Shown piece after piece: positions 50,836 to 58,530 of a DNA stretch of 64,000 bases. The position numbers were made by a program, and so were the translations under genes. Under the pieces are notes generated by a model. It searched no databases. It had not been told where the DNA came from and saw nothing but the letters and a program-made list of their open reading frames with translations. The DNA comes from VAZQ01 sp963753575 (GTDB lineage Bacteria > Pseudomonadota > Alphaproteobacteria > Rhizobiales > Xanthobacteraceae), in the NCBI GenBank assembly GCA_963753575.1, contig CAVWCR010000001.1:62001-126000 (forward strand), in the 5' to 3' direction. Numbering within the stretch: position 1 is the stretch's first letter; every line of letters starts with the position of its first letter.

Positions 50836-51849
50836 ATGAAGGTCGTCAGCCGCGCAATTCCTCTCATTTTCGCCGCGCTGTTTCCCTTCTCTGCGCACGC
50901 GCAGGACGCCGCCGACTTCTATCGCGGCAAGACCGTGAGCCTGGTGGCGGGCTTCAATCCGGGCGGCGGGGCCGACACCTATGCGCGGCTCGTCGCGCGC
51001 CACCTCGGCAAGCACATCCCCGGCAATCCGACCGTGCTGGTGCGCAACATGCAGGGCGCGGGCTCCGTGATCGCCGCCAACCACATCTACAACGTGTCGC
51101 CGAAGGACGGCACCGAGCTTGGATTGTTTGCCGGCAACATCACCATCGATCCTCTGATCGGCGGCACCCAGCAGAAGTACGATGCGCGCAAGTTCGGCTG
51201 GATCGGCGCGCCGTCATCGGATTCCAACGTCTGCGTTGCCTCCCTGTCGAGCCCGTTTAAGACCATCGACGACGTCATCAAGCGCGAGATGATCACCGGG
51301 GCGGCCGGCACCTCGACCTTGGATTTTCCGCTGGTGATGAACAACGTGATCGGCACCAAGTTCAAGCTGGTCAAGGGTTATCGCGGCAGCGCCGCGCTGC
51401 GGCTGGCGCTCGACCGCGGCGAGATCCAAGGCTTCTGCGGCGTCGGCTACAATTCGATGCGCACGGCGGGCCTGACCGACGGCAAGGTCAATATCCTGGT
51501 GCAGATCGGGCTCGCCAAGAACCCGCACATGCCGAACGTGCCGTTCATCTTCGACTATGCGAAGTCGGATGAGGATCGCCAGATCTTCCGCCTGGTGTTC
51601 GGCTGGCTCGACCTCGAGCGGCCGATCGGGGCGCCGCCCGGCGTGCCGCCGGAGCGCCTGCAGGCGCTGCGCGATGGCTTCGACCGCGCCATGAAGGATC
51701 CGGCGCTGCTCGCCGACGCCGAGAAGACGCAGCTTGGCATTGCGCCGATGAGCGGGGCCGCGATTGCGGCTTTCGTGGAGGAGGCCTATCGCACGCCCGC
51801 TGCGGTTGCCAAGCGAGCCGCCCAGATGCTCGGGCGTACCGCGCAATGA
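50836..51849 (+). CDS. TctC/Bug-like solute-binding protein (paralogue 4)
   Basis: 337 residues from ATG 50836 (GGGAGAG upstream). Signal peptide ends SAHAQ. Mature sequence 'AADFYRGKTVSLVAGFNPGGGADTYARLVARHLGKHIPGNPTVLVRNMQGAGSVIAANHIYNVSPKDGTE' shows all subfamily features. First of three tandem receptor genes; its stop overlaps the ATG of the second (ATGA, 51846-51849). The segment 'FGWIGAPSSDSNVCVASLSSPF' and 'EIQGFCGVGYNSMR' contain the Cys pair seen in related copies. Ligand probably a carboxylate handled by the adjacent monooxygenase, by inference. Confidence 0.87.
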   Translation: MKVVSRAIPLIFAALFPFSAHAQDAADFYRGKTVSLVAGFNPGGGADTYARLVARHLGKHIPGNPTVLVRNMQGAGSVIAANHIYNVSPKDGTELGLFAGNITIDPLIGGTQQKYDARKFGWIGAPSSDSNVCVASLSSPFKTIDDVIKREMITGAAGTSTLDFPLVMNNVIGTKFKLVKGYRGSAALRLALDRGEIQGFCGVGYNSMRTAGLTDGKVNILVQIGLAKNPHMPNVPFIFDYAKSDEDRQIFRLVFGWLDLERPIGAPPGVPPERLQALRDGFDRAMKDPALLADAEKTQLGIAPMSGAAIAAFVEEAYRTPAAVAKRAAQMLGRTAQ

Positions 51850-52862
51850 CCGCGCGAAGCTGTGCAGTCGTCTTGAGCCTCGCGACCGCGCTGTGTGCTG
51901 GTGCTGCCTCAGCGCAAACGGTCGAGCAGTTCTATAGTGGCCGCACGGTGTCGATCGTGGTCGGCTTCGCGACCGGCGGCGCCTACGATCCTTATGCGCG
52001 GCTCCTGGCGCGGCACATGTCGAAACATCTGCCGGGCGCGCCCAATATCGTGATCCGCAATATGCAGGGGGCGGGCTCCGCGATCGCCGCCAATCATCTC
52101 TATAACGCGTCGCCGAAGGATGGCTCCGAGCTCGGCGTCATCTCGGGCAGTGCCGCGATCCAGCCGCTGTTCGTCAGCCGGAAATACAACGGACAGGAGT
52201 TCACCTGGCTCGGCAGTGCCAACAACGAGATCGCCGGCTGCCTCGCCTGGCACACCGCGCCGTTTGTGAGCGCCGACGACCTGTTCAAGAAGGAGATGAT
52301 CACCGGCGCCTCGGGCGCCTCCAACCTCGAATTCCCGACCGCCATGAACGCCGTGATCGGCACCCGCATGAAGCTCGTGCGCGGCTACAAGGGACCCGCC
52401 GACATCCTGATCGCGCTCGAGCGCGGCGAGGTGCAGGGCATGTGCGGCATGATCAACACGATCATCGGCACGCAGCGCCCCAACTGGCTGCGCGACCACA
52501 AGGTGCGCATCCTGATTCAGATCGGGCTCGAGCGCACAGCGCGCATGGGCAGCGCGCCGTTCGTCATGGACTACGCCAAGAGCGAGGACGACAAGCGCGT
52601 GCTGCGGCTGATCTTCGGGTGGACCATCATGGGCCGCCCGTTCCTGGCGCCGCCCGGCATCCCGGAGGATCGCAAGGCCGCGCTGCGCAAGGCCTTCGAC
52701 GAAACCATGAAGGATCCTGAATTGCTGGCCGACGCGGCGAAGCAGCATCTCGAGATCTCTCCCGTCACCGGCGCCGAGATCGACCGGTTCCTGGCCGGCG
52801 TCTACGCGACGCCAAAGCCGTTGATCGAGCGGGCGGCGAAGATTCTATCGTTGGGGAAATAG
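51846..52862 (+). CDS. TctC/Bug-like solute-binding protein (paralogue 5)
   Basis: 338 residues, coupled to the previous gene by ATGA. Signal peptide ends GAASAQ. Mature N-terminus 'TVEQFYSGRTVSIVVGFATGGAYDPYARLLARHMSKHLPGAPNIVIRNMQGAGSAIAANHLYNASPKDGSE'. It is closest to the third tandem protein: 'CLAWHTAPFVSADDLFKKEMITGASGASNLEFPTAMNAVIGTRMKLVRGY' and 'WLRDHKVRILIQIGLERTARMG' correspond nearly residue for residue. The C-terminal 'TPKPLIERAAKIL' is shared as well. A tandem duplication with subsequent divergence is clear. Confidence 0.87.
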   Translation: MTARSCAVVLSLATALCAGAASAQTVEQFYSGRTVSIVVGFATGGAYDPYARLLARHMSKHLPGAPNIVIRNMQGAGSAIAANHLYNASPKDGSELGVISGSAAIQPLFVSRKYNGQEFTWLGSANNEIAGCLAWHTAPFVSADDLFKKEMITGASGASNLEFPTAMNAVIGTRMKLVRGYKGPADILIALERGEVQGMCGMINTIIGTQRPNWLRDHKVRILIQIGLERTARMGSAPFVMDYAKSEDDKRVLRLIFGWTIMGRPFLAPPGIPEDRKAALRKAFDETMKDPELLADAAKQHLEISPVTGAEIDRFLAGVYATPKPLIERAAKILSLGK

Positions 52863-52871
52863 GTGGGCCCA

Positions 52872-53981
52872 ATGAGAACCTCGGTCGTGCGGCGAACTCG
52901 GCCTGCTCCCTCTCCCCGGAGGGGAGAGGTGGAGCCCGCGGCTCGCGCAGTCGTGCCCTCGCAGCACTGGGCATTCGTTGCTCTCGCGTTGCTTGGTATC
53001 CTCACTGCGAGCCCCGTCTCCGCCCAGTCCGTGGAGCAGTTCTACAAAGGCCGCACCGTCAACCTGATCGTGGGCTTCAATCCCGGCGGCGCCTATGACC
53101 CGTACGCCCGCTTGGTTGCGCGCCATCTGTCGACGCATCTGCCGGGCGCGCCCGAGATCGTGGTCAAGAACATGCAGGGCGCGGGCTCCGTGCGGGCCGC
53201 AAACTATCTTTACAACGTCGCGCCCAAGGACGGCTCGGAGATCGGCCTGATCGCCGGCTCGGCCGCGCTCGAGCCGATGTTCGGCGCGCGGCCCACCCAC
53301 TTCGACGGCCAGAAGTTCAGCTGGCTCGGCAGCGCCAACGACGAGGCCGGCGTCTGCTTCGCCTGGCACACCAGCGGATTCACGCGCGCGCAGGACCTGT
53401 TCGACAAGGTACTGGTGCTCGGCACCTCGGGCACCTCCAATCTCGACTTCCCGCTCGCCATCAATGCGGTGCTCGGCACCCGCATGAAGCTCGTGCGCGG
53501 CTACAACGGCACCTCTTCGATCATGCTGGCGATGGAGCGCGGCGAAGTCGCGGGCATGTGCGGCATGGTCTATGCCGCCATGCGCGCGGCGCATCCGGAC
53601 TGGCTGCGCGATCACAAGGTGCGCACGCTGATGCAGATCGGGCTCAATCGCAATGCCAAGATGGGCGACGTGCCGTTCGTGATGGACTTCGCCAAGAGCG
53701 AGGACGACAAGCGTGTGCTGCGGCTCCTGGTCGGCTGGACCATCATGGGACGGCCCTATCTCGCGCCGCCCGGCATTCCGGACGACCGCAAGCTCGCGTT
53801 GCGCCGGGCCTTCGACGCGACCATGCAGGACAAGGCGCTCCTGGCGGATGCGGCCAAGCTGCGGCTTGATATTGCGCCGATCACCGGTGAAGCGATCGAT
53901 CGCTTCCTGCAGGACGCTTACGGCACGCCCAAGCCGCTGGTCGAGCGCGCGGGCAAGATCCTGGCGCAGAGCCAGCAGTGA
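52872..53981 (+). CDS. TctC/Bug-like solute-binding protein (paralogue 6), repeat-extended N-terminus
   Basis: 369 residues if started at ATG 52872 (AGGTGGG five bases upstream). The first 28-40 residues are Arg/Pro-rich and are encoded by a type-A repeat (52905-52945) that sits in frame; the hydrophobic signal core begins only at about residue 33 and ends VSAQ. A GTG at 52953 would restore a normal 24-residue signal peptide but has no ribosome site of its own. Mature part 'SVEQFYKGRTVNLIVGFNPGGAYDPYARLVARHLSTHLPGAPEIVV' is typical and closest to paralogue 5. It completes a three-gene tandem array. Confidence 0.85.
   Translation: MRTSVVRRTRPAPSPRRGEVEPAARAVVPSQHWAFVALALLGILTASPVSAQSVEQFYKGRTVNLIVGFNPGGAYDPYARLVARHLSTHLPGAPEIVVKNMQGAGSVRAANYLYNVAPKDGSEIGLIAGSAALEPMFGARPTHFDGQKFSWLGSANDEAGVCFAWHTSGFTRAQDLFDKVLVLGTSGTSNLDFPLAINAVLGTRMKLVRGYNGTSSIMLAMERGEVAGMCGMVYAAMRAAHPDWLRDHKVRTLMQIGLNRNAKMGDVPFVMDFAKSEDDKRVLRLLVGWTIMGRPYLAPPGIPDDRKLALRRAFDATMQDKALLADAAKLRLDIAPITGEAIDRFLQDAYGTPKPLVERAGKILAQSQQ
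52905..52945. repeat. Type-A palindromic repeat lying inside a coding region
   Basis: CTCCCTCTCCCCGGAGGGGAG forms a hairpin, followed by AGGTGGAGCCCGCGGC. Compare GGAGGGTTGGAGCCCGCGGC after the IS at 44513. The element lies between the second and third tandem receptor genes and is translated in frame if the third gene starts at 52872. Confidence 0.75.
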
Positions 53982-53994
53982 GGCTCATGCGTTT

Positions 53995-54381
53995 TCAGTT
54001 GGGCCCCGAAGAGCGCTCGTTGCTCTGTATCCACTCCCAGGCGGCCGCCAGTTGATCGCTGTGAAACGTGCGTATCTCGCCTCGCATCAGGAAGCCCGAC
54101 ACCTTGATGCACCATTCCACCCATGCCGGAGGGCCGACCACTGCAATCTTCTCGAAATCGGTCCGGTGCGAGAGGCCAAGCGAAGCGTCGTCCCAGGCGG
54201 CTTTCAAGTCCCAGCCTTCAAAGGTCTCGTCCATGAAGATCAGCACACGCAGCTTGCCGTGCTGATGAAATAGCGTCTCGAGGCGCGGGATCAGCACCTC
54301 CTTGTAGTCGGCGTCGGTCAGCTTGCCGCCGGCCCGTACGCCGACGAGGCTGCCTTTGCTTTCCGGCATGAACTCGATCAT
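53995..54381 (-). CDS. SpoIIAA-like (STAS-related) protein
   Basis: 128 residues. 'MIEFMPESKGSLVGVRAGGKLTDADYKEVLIPRLETLFHQHGKLRVLIFMDETFEGWDLKAAWDD' and 'RTDFEKIAVVGPPAWVEWCIKVSGFLMRGEIRTFHSDQLAAAWEWI' match the SpoIIAA-like family (PF11964), an alpha/beta STAS-like fold with proposed lipid or anti-sigma-type interactions. No signal peptide. Found downstream of the SHOCT and repeat-protein genes on the same strand as the N-ATPase operon. Function unknown. Confidence 0.82.
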   Translation of the reverse strand: MIEFMPESKGSLVGVRAGGKLTDADYKEVLIPRLETLFHQHGKLRVLIFMDETFEGWDLKAAWDDASLGLSHRTDFEKIAVVGPPAWVEWCIKVSGFLMRGEIRTFHSDQLAAAWEWIQSNERSSGPN

Positions 54382-54438
54382 CTGATGAACCTCGGCCCAT
54401 GGGGCGCCAAGAGGACGATTGTCACCGCAGGATGATTG

Positions 54439-54708
54439 TCATCCCAGGATGTCGCGACGCTTCTGCAGATATTCCTCGCGATTGATCTCACCGCGTGCGT
54501 AGCGTTCCTCCAGAACATCGAGCCCGGATGACCGCCGCGGCAAACCGGGCGGCGTATCAGACCGCGGTATCGCGCCGCGCGCGAGCCAGACGATGCCGAC
54601 GACTACAGCAGCGAGAATGACGAGCCAGACGATCATGTGCAGAAATCCAAACCAGCCATAGCCGCCCCAGCCGCCCATCATGCCCCAATCAGGTCCATAT
54701 CCCCACAT
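54439..54708 (-). CDS. SHOCT-domain small membrane protein
   Basis: 89 residues. Gly/Trp/Tyr-rich N-terminus (MWGYGPDWGMMGGWGGYGW), one membrane helix at about 24-45 ('MIVWLVILAAVVVGIVWLAR'), and a C-terminal SHOCT motif 'LDVLEERYARGEINREEYLQKRRDIL'. SHOCT domains are short helical oligomerisation modules in bacterial membrane proteins. It begins three bases after the stop of the Gly-Tyr-Pro-Met repeat gene and so is surely cotranscribed with it. Its GYG/MM composition echoes the neighbour's repeats. Confidence 0.83.
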   Translation of the reverse strand: MWGYGPDWGMMGGWGGYGWFGFLHMIVWLVILAAVVVGIVWLARGAIPRSDTPPGLPRRSSGLDVLEERYARGEINREEYLQKRRDILG

Positions 54709-54711
54709 GGC

Positions 54712-55221
54712 TCAACCCTCGTATGGGCGGAAAAATCCGCTGTGGCGATCGATGATGAAGCGCTGAACGAGCGAAGAGTTCTCCTTGGTCACGATGTCGG
54801 CCACGATGGAATCGGCATCCTTCTCTTTCACATCGCCGACCTTCAGCCGCGTATTGCCCTGGAATGCGATCCAGCGGTCGAAGTAGTTCTTCACGTCGTC
54901 GGCGGAAAGATTGAGATTGCCCGGGCCGGCGTAGCCCTGCGGTCCCATCATCCATGGACCCATCGTGCGTCCATAGCCGGGGCCGTACATCATGCCGGGC
55001 CCATAACCGCCCCTCATCCCGGGGCCGTATCCATTCCTCATGCCTGGCCCATATCCACCGGGCCCATAACCGCCCATCATGCCTGGCCCGTATCCACCAG
55101 GGCCGTAGCCGCCCATCATGCCAGGGCCGTAGCCGCCCCAGCCTTGGGCATTGGCGTGCGAAGGAAGCGCGAGTGCAGCCGTGATTGCAAGGATGGACGC
55201 TGGAACAGATAACTTCTGCAT
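54712..55221 (-). CDS. Exported Gly-Tyr-Pro-Met repeat protein
   Basis: 169 residues with a signal peptide ending HANAQ. Residues 26-95 are nearly pure repeats of G-G-Y-G-P-G-(M-M/G/M-R), about eight units, ending 'MYGPGYGRTMGPWMMGPQGY'. The C-terminal 65 residues form a separate domain, 'LNLSADDVKNYFDRWIAFQGNTRLKVGDVKEKDADSIVADIVTKENSSLVQRFIIDRHSGFFRP', which resembles PepSY-type strands. Clustered Met and Tyr could bind copper(I) or silver, as in other Met-rich periplasmic proteins; this is inference. It starts about 160 bases after atpG and runs into the SHOCT gene. Confidence 0.8.
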   Translation of the reverse strand: MQKLSVPASILAITAALALPSHANAQGWGGYGPGMMGGYGPGGYGPGMMGGYGPGGYGPGMRNGYGPGMRGGYGPGMMYGPGYGRTMGPWMMGPQGYAGPGNLNLSADDVKNYFDRWIAFQGNTRLKVGDVKEKDADSIVADIVTKENSSLVQRFIIDRHSGFFRPYEG

Positions 55222-55379
55222 GGCGTACGCTCCGATGGTCTCGCCCTCAATCTGATTTAGTTGAACTCATGTGCGTGAGGCTTTTTTGATCGAGGTCAAT
55301 CTCACGCGCGCATTTTGATTACAAAAAAGACAGGTCCAGGATGCCGTTGCCTGGTATCGGCAAACCCCCGAATGCGGGA

Positions 55380-56243
55380 TCAAGCGTGTCTGCGGCCGCT
55401 CTGTGCGGCCGCAGCGCCGGCTGCGAGCTCGACGATCTCCGTCGTGATCTCTTCCTGGCGCAGCCGTCGTTCGTGCTGCATGAGCGCGGCCAGTTTCGTT
55501 TCGATGTTGGTCTTGGCTGACGCCATGGCCAGCATGCGTGCTTCGTTCTCCGCTTCGAAGGCGTGCATCGCCGCCTGGCAGAGCTGCGCATAGACGTATT
55601 CGGCGGCGAGGCGCTCGAGCAGAACTGCGGGCGCGAGCGTGGTCAGCGGCGCCTGTCGCTCGATCGGGTGGACAAAGCGGCGAAAATCGATCGGCAGCAG
55701 GGAATGGCGATCGACCACGATGCTGCTACCGGAGACCGAACGCGCGAACAGAATGTCAACTTTTGCAATCGCCCCTGCGGCGATCAATCCATAGAGCGCG
55801 TCGGCCAGTCGGTTGGCGAAGCCCGCAATGGCATCGGGGTGGGTCGCCATCGGGGCCGACCAGGCCACTTTGAGCCCGCGCTCGCTCGCGACAGCCGCGC
55901 CGCGGGTGCCCACGATCAAGCTCACAGCGCCGCCGAGGTCTTCCGCGGCGGCGTCGAGAACGCGCTCGCTGAAGGCGCCCGCAAAACCCTGCTCCGCGCA
56001 GAACAGGATAAGGCCGAGCCCAGCACGGTGATGCGGCGGCGCGGTCGTACCGTCCGCCGGCAGCAGGTTCAGGGCCTCGCCGATCGCGTGCGAGACCACG
56101 TCGGTGTAGGCCTCGATGCCGGCGATGAGCGAGCGGCCCTTCTGAGCGCGCGAAGCCGCGATGCCGCGCATGGCAGTGACGACCGCCTCGAGCTGGTGGA
56201 CGTTCTGAATCTGCGTCACGATATCGGCGAGCCGCTCGGCCAT
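55380..56243 (-). CDS. atpG: N-ATPase gamma subunit
   Basis: 287 residues; the central shaft of the ATPase. The N-terminal helix 'ERLADIVTQIQNVHQLEAVVTAMRGIAASRAQKGR' and the C-terminal helix 'LCQAAMHAFEAENEARMLAMASAKTNIETKLAALMQHERRLRQEEITTEIVELAAGA' are the two parts of the gamma coiled coil, the latter with the conserved 'E-x-x-A-R-M-x-A-M-x-x-A' motif. Last gene of the atpDCQRBEFAG operon, starting immediately after the atpA stop. Sequence is divergent from housekeeping gamma, as expected of the N-type. Confidence 0.92.
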   Translation of the reverse strand: MAERLADIVTQIQNVHQLEAVVTAMRGIAASRAQKGRSLIAGIEAYTDVVSHAIGEALNLLPADGTTAPPHHRAGLGLILFCAEQGFAGAFSERVLDAAAEDLGGAVSLIVGTRGAAVASERGLKVAWSAPMATHPDAIAGFANRLADALYGLIAAGAIAKVDILFARSVSGSSIVVDRHSLLPIDFRRFVHPIERQAPLTTLAPAVLLERLAAEYVYAQLCQAAMHAFEAENEARMLAMASAKTNIETKLAALMQHERRLRQEEITTEIVELAAGAAAAQSGRRHA

Positions 56244-57794
56244 CTATTTGGCTCCTTGCTCGTCCGCTGGCGCGACGGCGGTTGCGAGGTGTCTTGCCAG
56301 CGCCGCAAGAGTTCTGTTCAGCTCGGCGCGTCCGCCGTCGTCGAGCTGGTCCGTGCGCTCGATCGCATCGACGATCGGCGCCGCGGTGCGATCAAGCCAG
56401 GCCGAGAGCTCGCTTCGGAATTTTCCAACCTGCTCCAGGGATAGCGCGTCGAGCAGGCCGCCCTGCAGCGCCTGGACGAGCGCGACTTCATCCGCGAGCC
56501 GCAGCGGCGCGTATTGCGGCTGCGACAGCACGGCACGGATGCGTTGCCCGCGCTCGATCCTGCCCTTGATCTGGACGTCGGTGACGCCGCCAAAGCGCGT
56601 GAACATCTCAAGCTCCAGGAATTGCGCATAGTCGAGCCGGAGCGTCTCGGCGGCCTTGCGCAATGCCGGCGCCTGGGTCTTGCCGCCGACGCGGCTGACG
56701 CTGGTGCCGACGTCGATGGCCGGCTTGTGGCCCTCGTAGAACAGCCGTGCATCGAGCACGATCTGGCCGTCGGTGATCGAGATCAGGTTGGTCGGAATGT
56801 AGGCGCTCAAGTTGCCGGCATCCAACTCGGCGATCGGCAGCGCCGTCAGCGATCCGCCGCCGCCGGCTTTCGAGAGTTTCGCGGCGCGTTCCAGGAGCCG
56901 CGCATGAACGTAGAACACGTCGCCCGGGTAGGCCTCGCGTCCCGGGGCCTGCCGCGTCAACAGAGCGATCTCGCGGTGGGTGGCGGCATGCTTGGTCATG
57001 TCGTCGATCACGACCAGCGCATGCTGGCCGCGGTCGCGAAAGTATTCCGCCATCGTGAAGCCGGAAAACGGCGCGATCCACTGCAGGCCGGAGGCGGCCG
57101 ACGCGCCCGCAACGACGAAGATGCAGCGCTCCGGTGCACCATGCGCCTTGATGGCGCTGATGACGCGCTTGACCGTCGACGACTTCTGGCCGACCGCGAC
57201 ATAGACGCAAATCATGTCGCTGGTCTTCTGGTTGATGATGCAGTCGACCGCGATCGCGGTCTTGCCGATGGCGCGATCACCAACGATCAGCTCGCGCTGG
57301 CCGCGCCCGAGCGCAAACATGGAATCGAGCACCAGGAGGCCGGTCTGCACCGGCTCGTTGACAAAATCGCGCTCGATGATCCCGGGCGCCGGGCGCTCGA
57401 TCGGCTCGTGGCGTTCGACTTCGATCACGGCGCCGCCGTCGAGCGGGCGGCCGAGTGGATCGACAATGCGGCCGAGCAACTCCGGCCCGACCGGCACGCG
57501 TACCACCTCGCCGCTGCCGTGTACCTGGTCGCCGGCCTCGACCCCCTCGGGGTCGTCGAGCAGAACGCAACCGATCACATCGCGGTCGAGCGTGATGGCA
57601 AAGCCGGTCCGGCCATGTTCGAAGCGCAGGAGCTCATTCAGCCGCACGTCATGCAGGCCGGATACGAGGGCAATGCCGTCGGCGACCAACTCCACGCGGC
57701 CCACCTCTTCAGTGACCGGCGCGAGCGCCGTCGTTTTGACGCGCTCCCTGGCGCGCTCCAGCCAGCGGTCAAGCGCCGTGAAGCTGTTTGCCAC
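56244..57794 (-). CDS. atpA: N-ATPase alpha subunit
   Basis: 516 residues. Nucleotide-binding elements: P-loop 'IVGDRAIGKTAIAVDCI' near residue 180, 'ALVVIDDMTKHA' (Walker B), 'ISITDGQIVLDARLFYEGHKPAIDVGTSVSRVGGKTQ' with the arginine finger in S-V-S-R-V-G. The alpha subunit binds ATP non-catalytically and supplies this Arg to the beta site. Overlaps the atpF end by 26 bases. It lacks the long C-terminal part of some housekeeping copies. Confidence 0.93.
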   Translation of the reverse strand: MANSFTALDRWLERARERVKTTALAPVTEEVGRVELVADGIALVSGLHDVRLNELLRFEHGRTGFAITLDRDVIGCVLLDDPEGVEAGDQVHGSGEVVRVPVGPELLGRIVDPLGRPLDGGAVIEVERHEPIERPAPGIIERDFVNEPVQTGLLVLDSMFALGRGQRELIVGDRAIGKTAIAVDCIINQKTSDMICVYVAVGQKSSTVKRVISAIKAHGAPERCIFVVAGASAASGLQWIAPFSGFTMAEYFRDRGQHALVVIDDMTKHAATHREIALLTRQAPGREAYPGDVFYVHARLLERAAKLSKAGGGGSLTALPIAELDAGNLSAYIPTNLISITDGQIVLDARLFYEGHKPAIDVGTSVSRVGGKTQAPALRKAAETLRLDYAQFLELEMFTRFGGVTDVQIKGRIERGQRIRAVLSQPQYAPLRLADEVALVQALQGGLLDALSLEQVGKFRSELSAWLDRTAAPIVDAIERTDQLDDGGRAELNRTLAALARHLATAVAPADEQGAK

Positions 57795-58527
57795 GATCCA
57801 ACTCCTCGCGGATGCGATCGAGATCCGCCCGCCAGCTGTTGCGCACGATCGTGCTGGCGCTGTGCAGTTCGAGGCCCGCGATCAAGGCGGGATCCGTGCG
57901 GCATGTGATGGGTATATCGGCGCCGAGCGTTTCCTTGAGCATGCGCCGCACGTGCGCCGCCTCATCGTTCGACAGCGGAGCGGCCGTGACGACCTCGATC
58001 GGATGATCGACGGTCGCGGACGCGAAGCTCGCCTTCGCTTCCGGCGACAGCGCGCGCAAGGCCGCGCCGAGCCCGTCGAGGAACAAGGTGAGCGTCTCTT
58101 TGGGTGGAAATCGGCCAAGCACGCGCTCCGCGATCTCGACCGCAAGCGCGGCGGCTCGATCAATGACCGCCTGCTCGGCGGCTGCCCGGTCGCGCTCGAT
58201 CGCCAGCTCTGCTTCGTGATGGAGCTTGGCGATCTCCTGCGTCGCCTGATCGCGCAGCTTTTCCTGCTCGGCGCGCGCCGCTTTTCCGGCCTCGGCGATC
58301 AGCCGATCCCGCTCCGTGCCGATCGCGGCGCGCGCCTGATTGGCGCCTTCGCGGGCCGCCAGCGCGTCCCGGCGCGCGGCCGTCGCGTCGGCCATGAGCT
58401 TGTCGGTTTCCTCCTGGCGCCTGGCAACGATATCCGCCACCGGCTGAAAGAAGAACCGGGCAAGAATCCAGATAAGGATAATGACATTGACGGTCTGGAG
58501 CGCCAGCGTCCACCAATCGATATGCAT
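57769..58527 (-). CDS. atpF: N-ATPase b subunit with delta-like C-terminal domain
   Basis: 252 residues, about 90 more than a normal b subunit. N-terminal membrane helix (residues 7-27, 'LALQTVNVIILIWILARFFF') and a long charged helix to about residue 140 ('ARRQEETDKLMADATAARRDALAAREGANQAR') are b-type stalk. From about residue 170 it reads 'IEVVTAAPLSNDEAAHVRRMLKETLGADIPITCRTDPALIAGLELHSASTIVRNSWRADLDRIREEL', which resembles the C-terminal domain of delta/OSCP (…SA.PL…, DP.LI.G…). No atpH (delta) gene exists in the operon, so b probably provides the delta function. The fusion reading is mine, from sequence pattern. Confidence 0.88.
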   Translation of the reverse strand: MHIDWWTLALQTVNVIILIWILARFFFQPVADIVARRQEETDKLMADATAARRDALAAREGANQARAAIGTERDRLIAEAGKAARAEQEKLRDQATQEIAKLHHEAELAIERDRAAAEQAVIDRAAALAVEIAERVLGRFPPKETLTLFLDGLGAALRALSPEAKASFASATVDHPIEVVTAAPLSNDEAAHVRRMLKETLGADIPITCRTDPALIAGLELHSASTIVRNSWRADLDRIREELDRGKQLHGA

Positions 58528-58530
58528 GGC

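Noticed and set aside
56514..57908. 464-codon open frame antisense to atpA
   Set aside because: It mirrors the atpA coding region in a GC-rich genome; low-complexity Arg/Ala/Asp-rich translation, no domain, no ribosome site.
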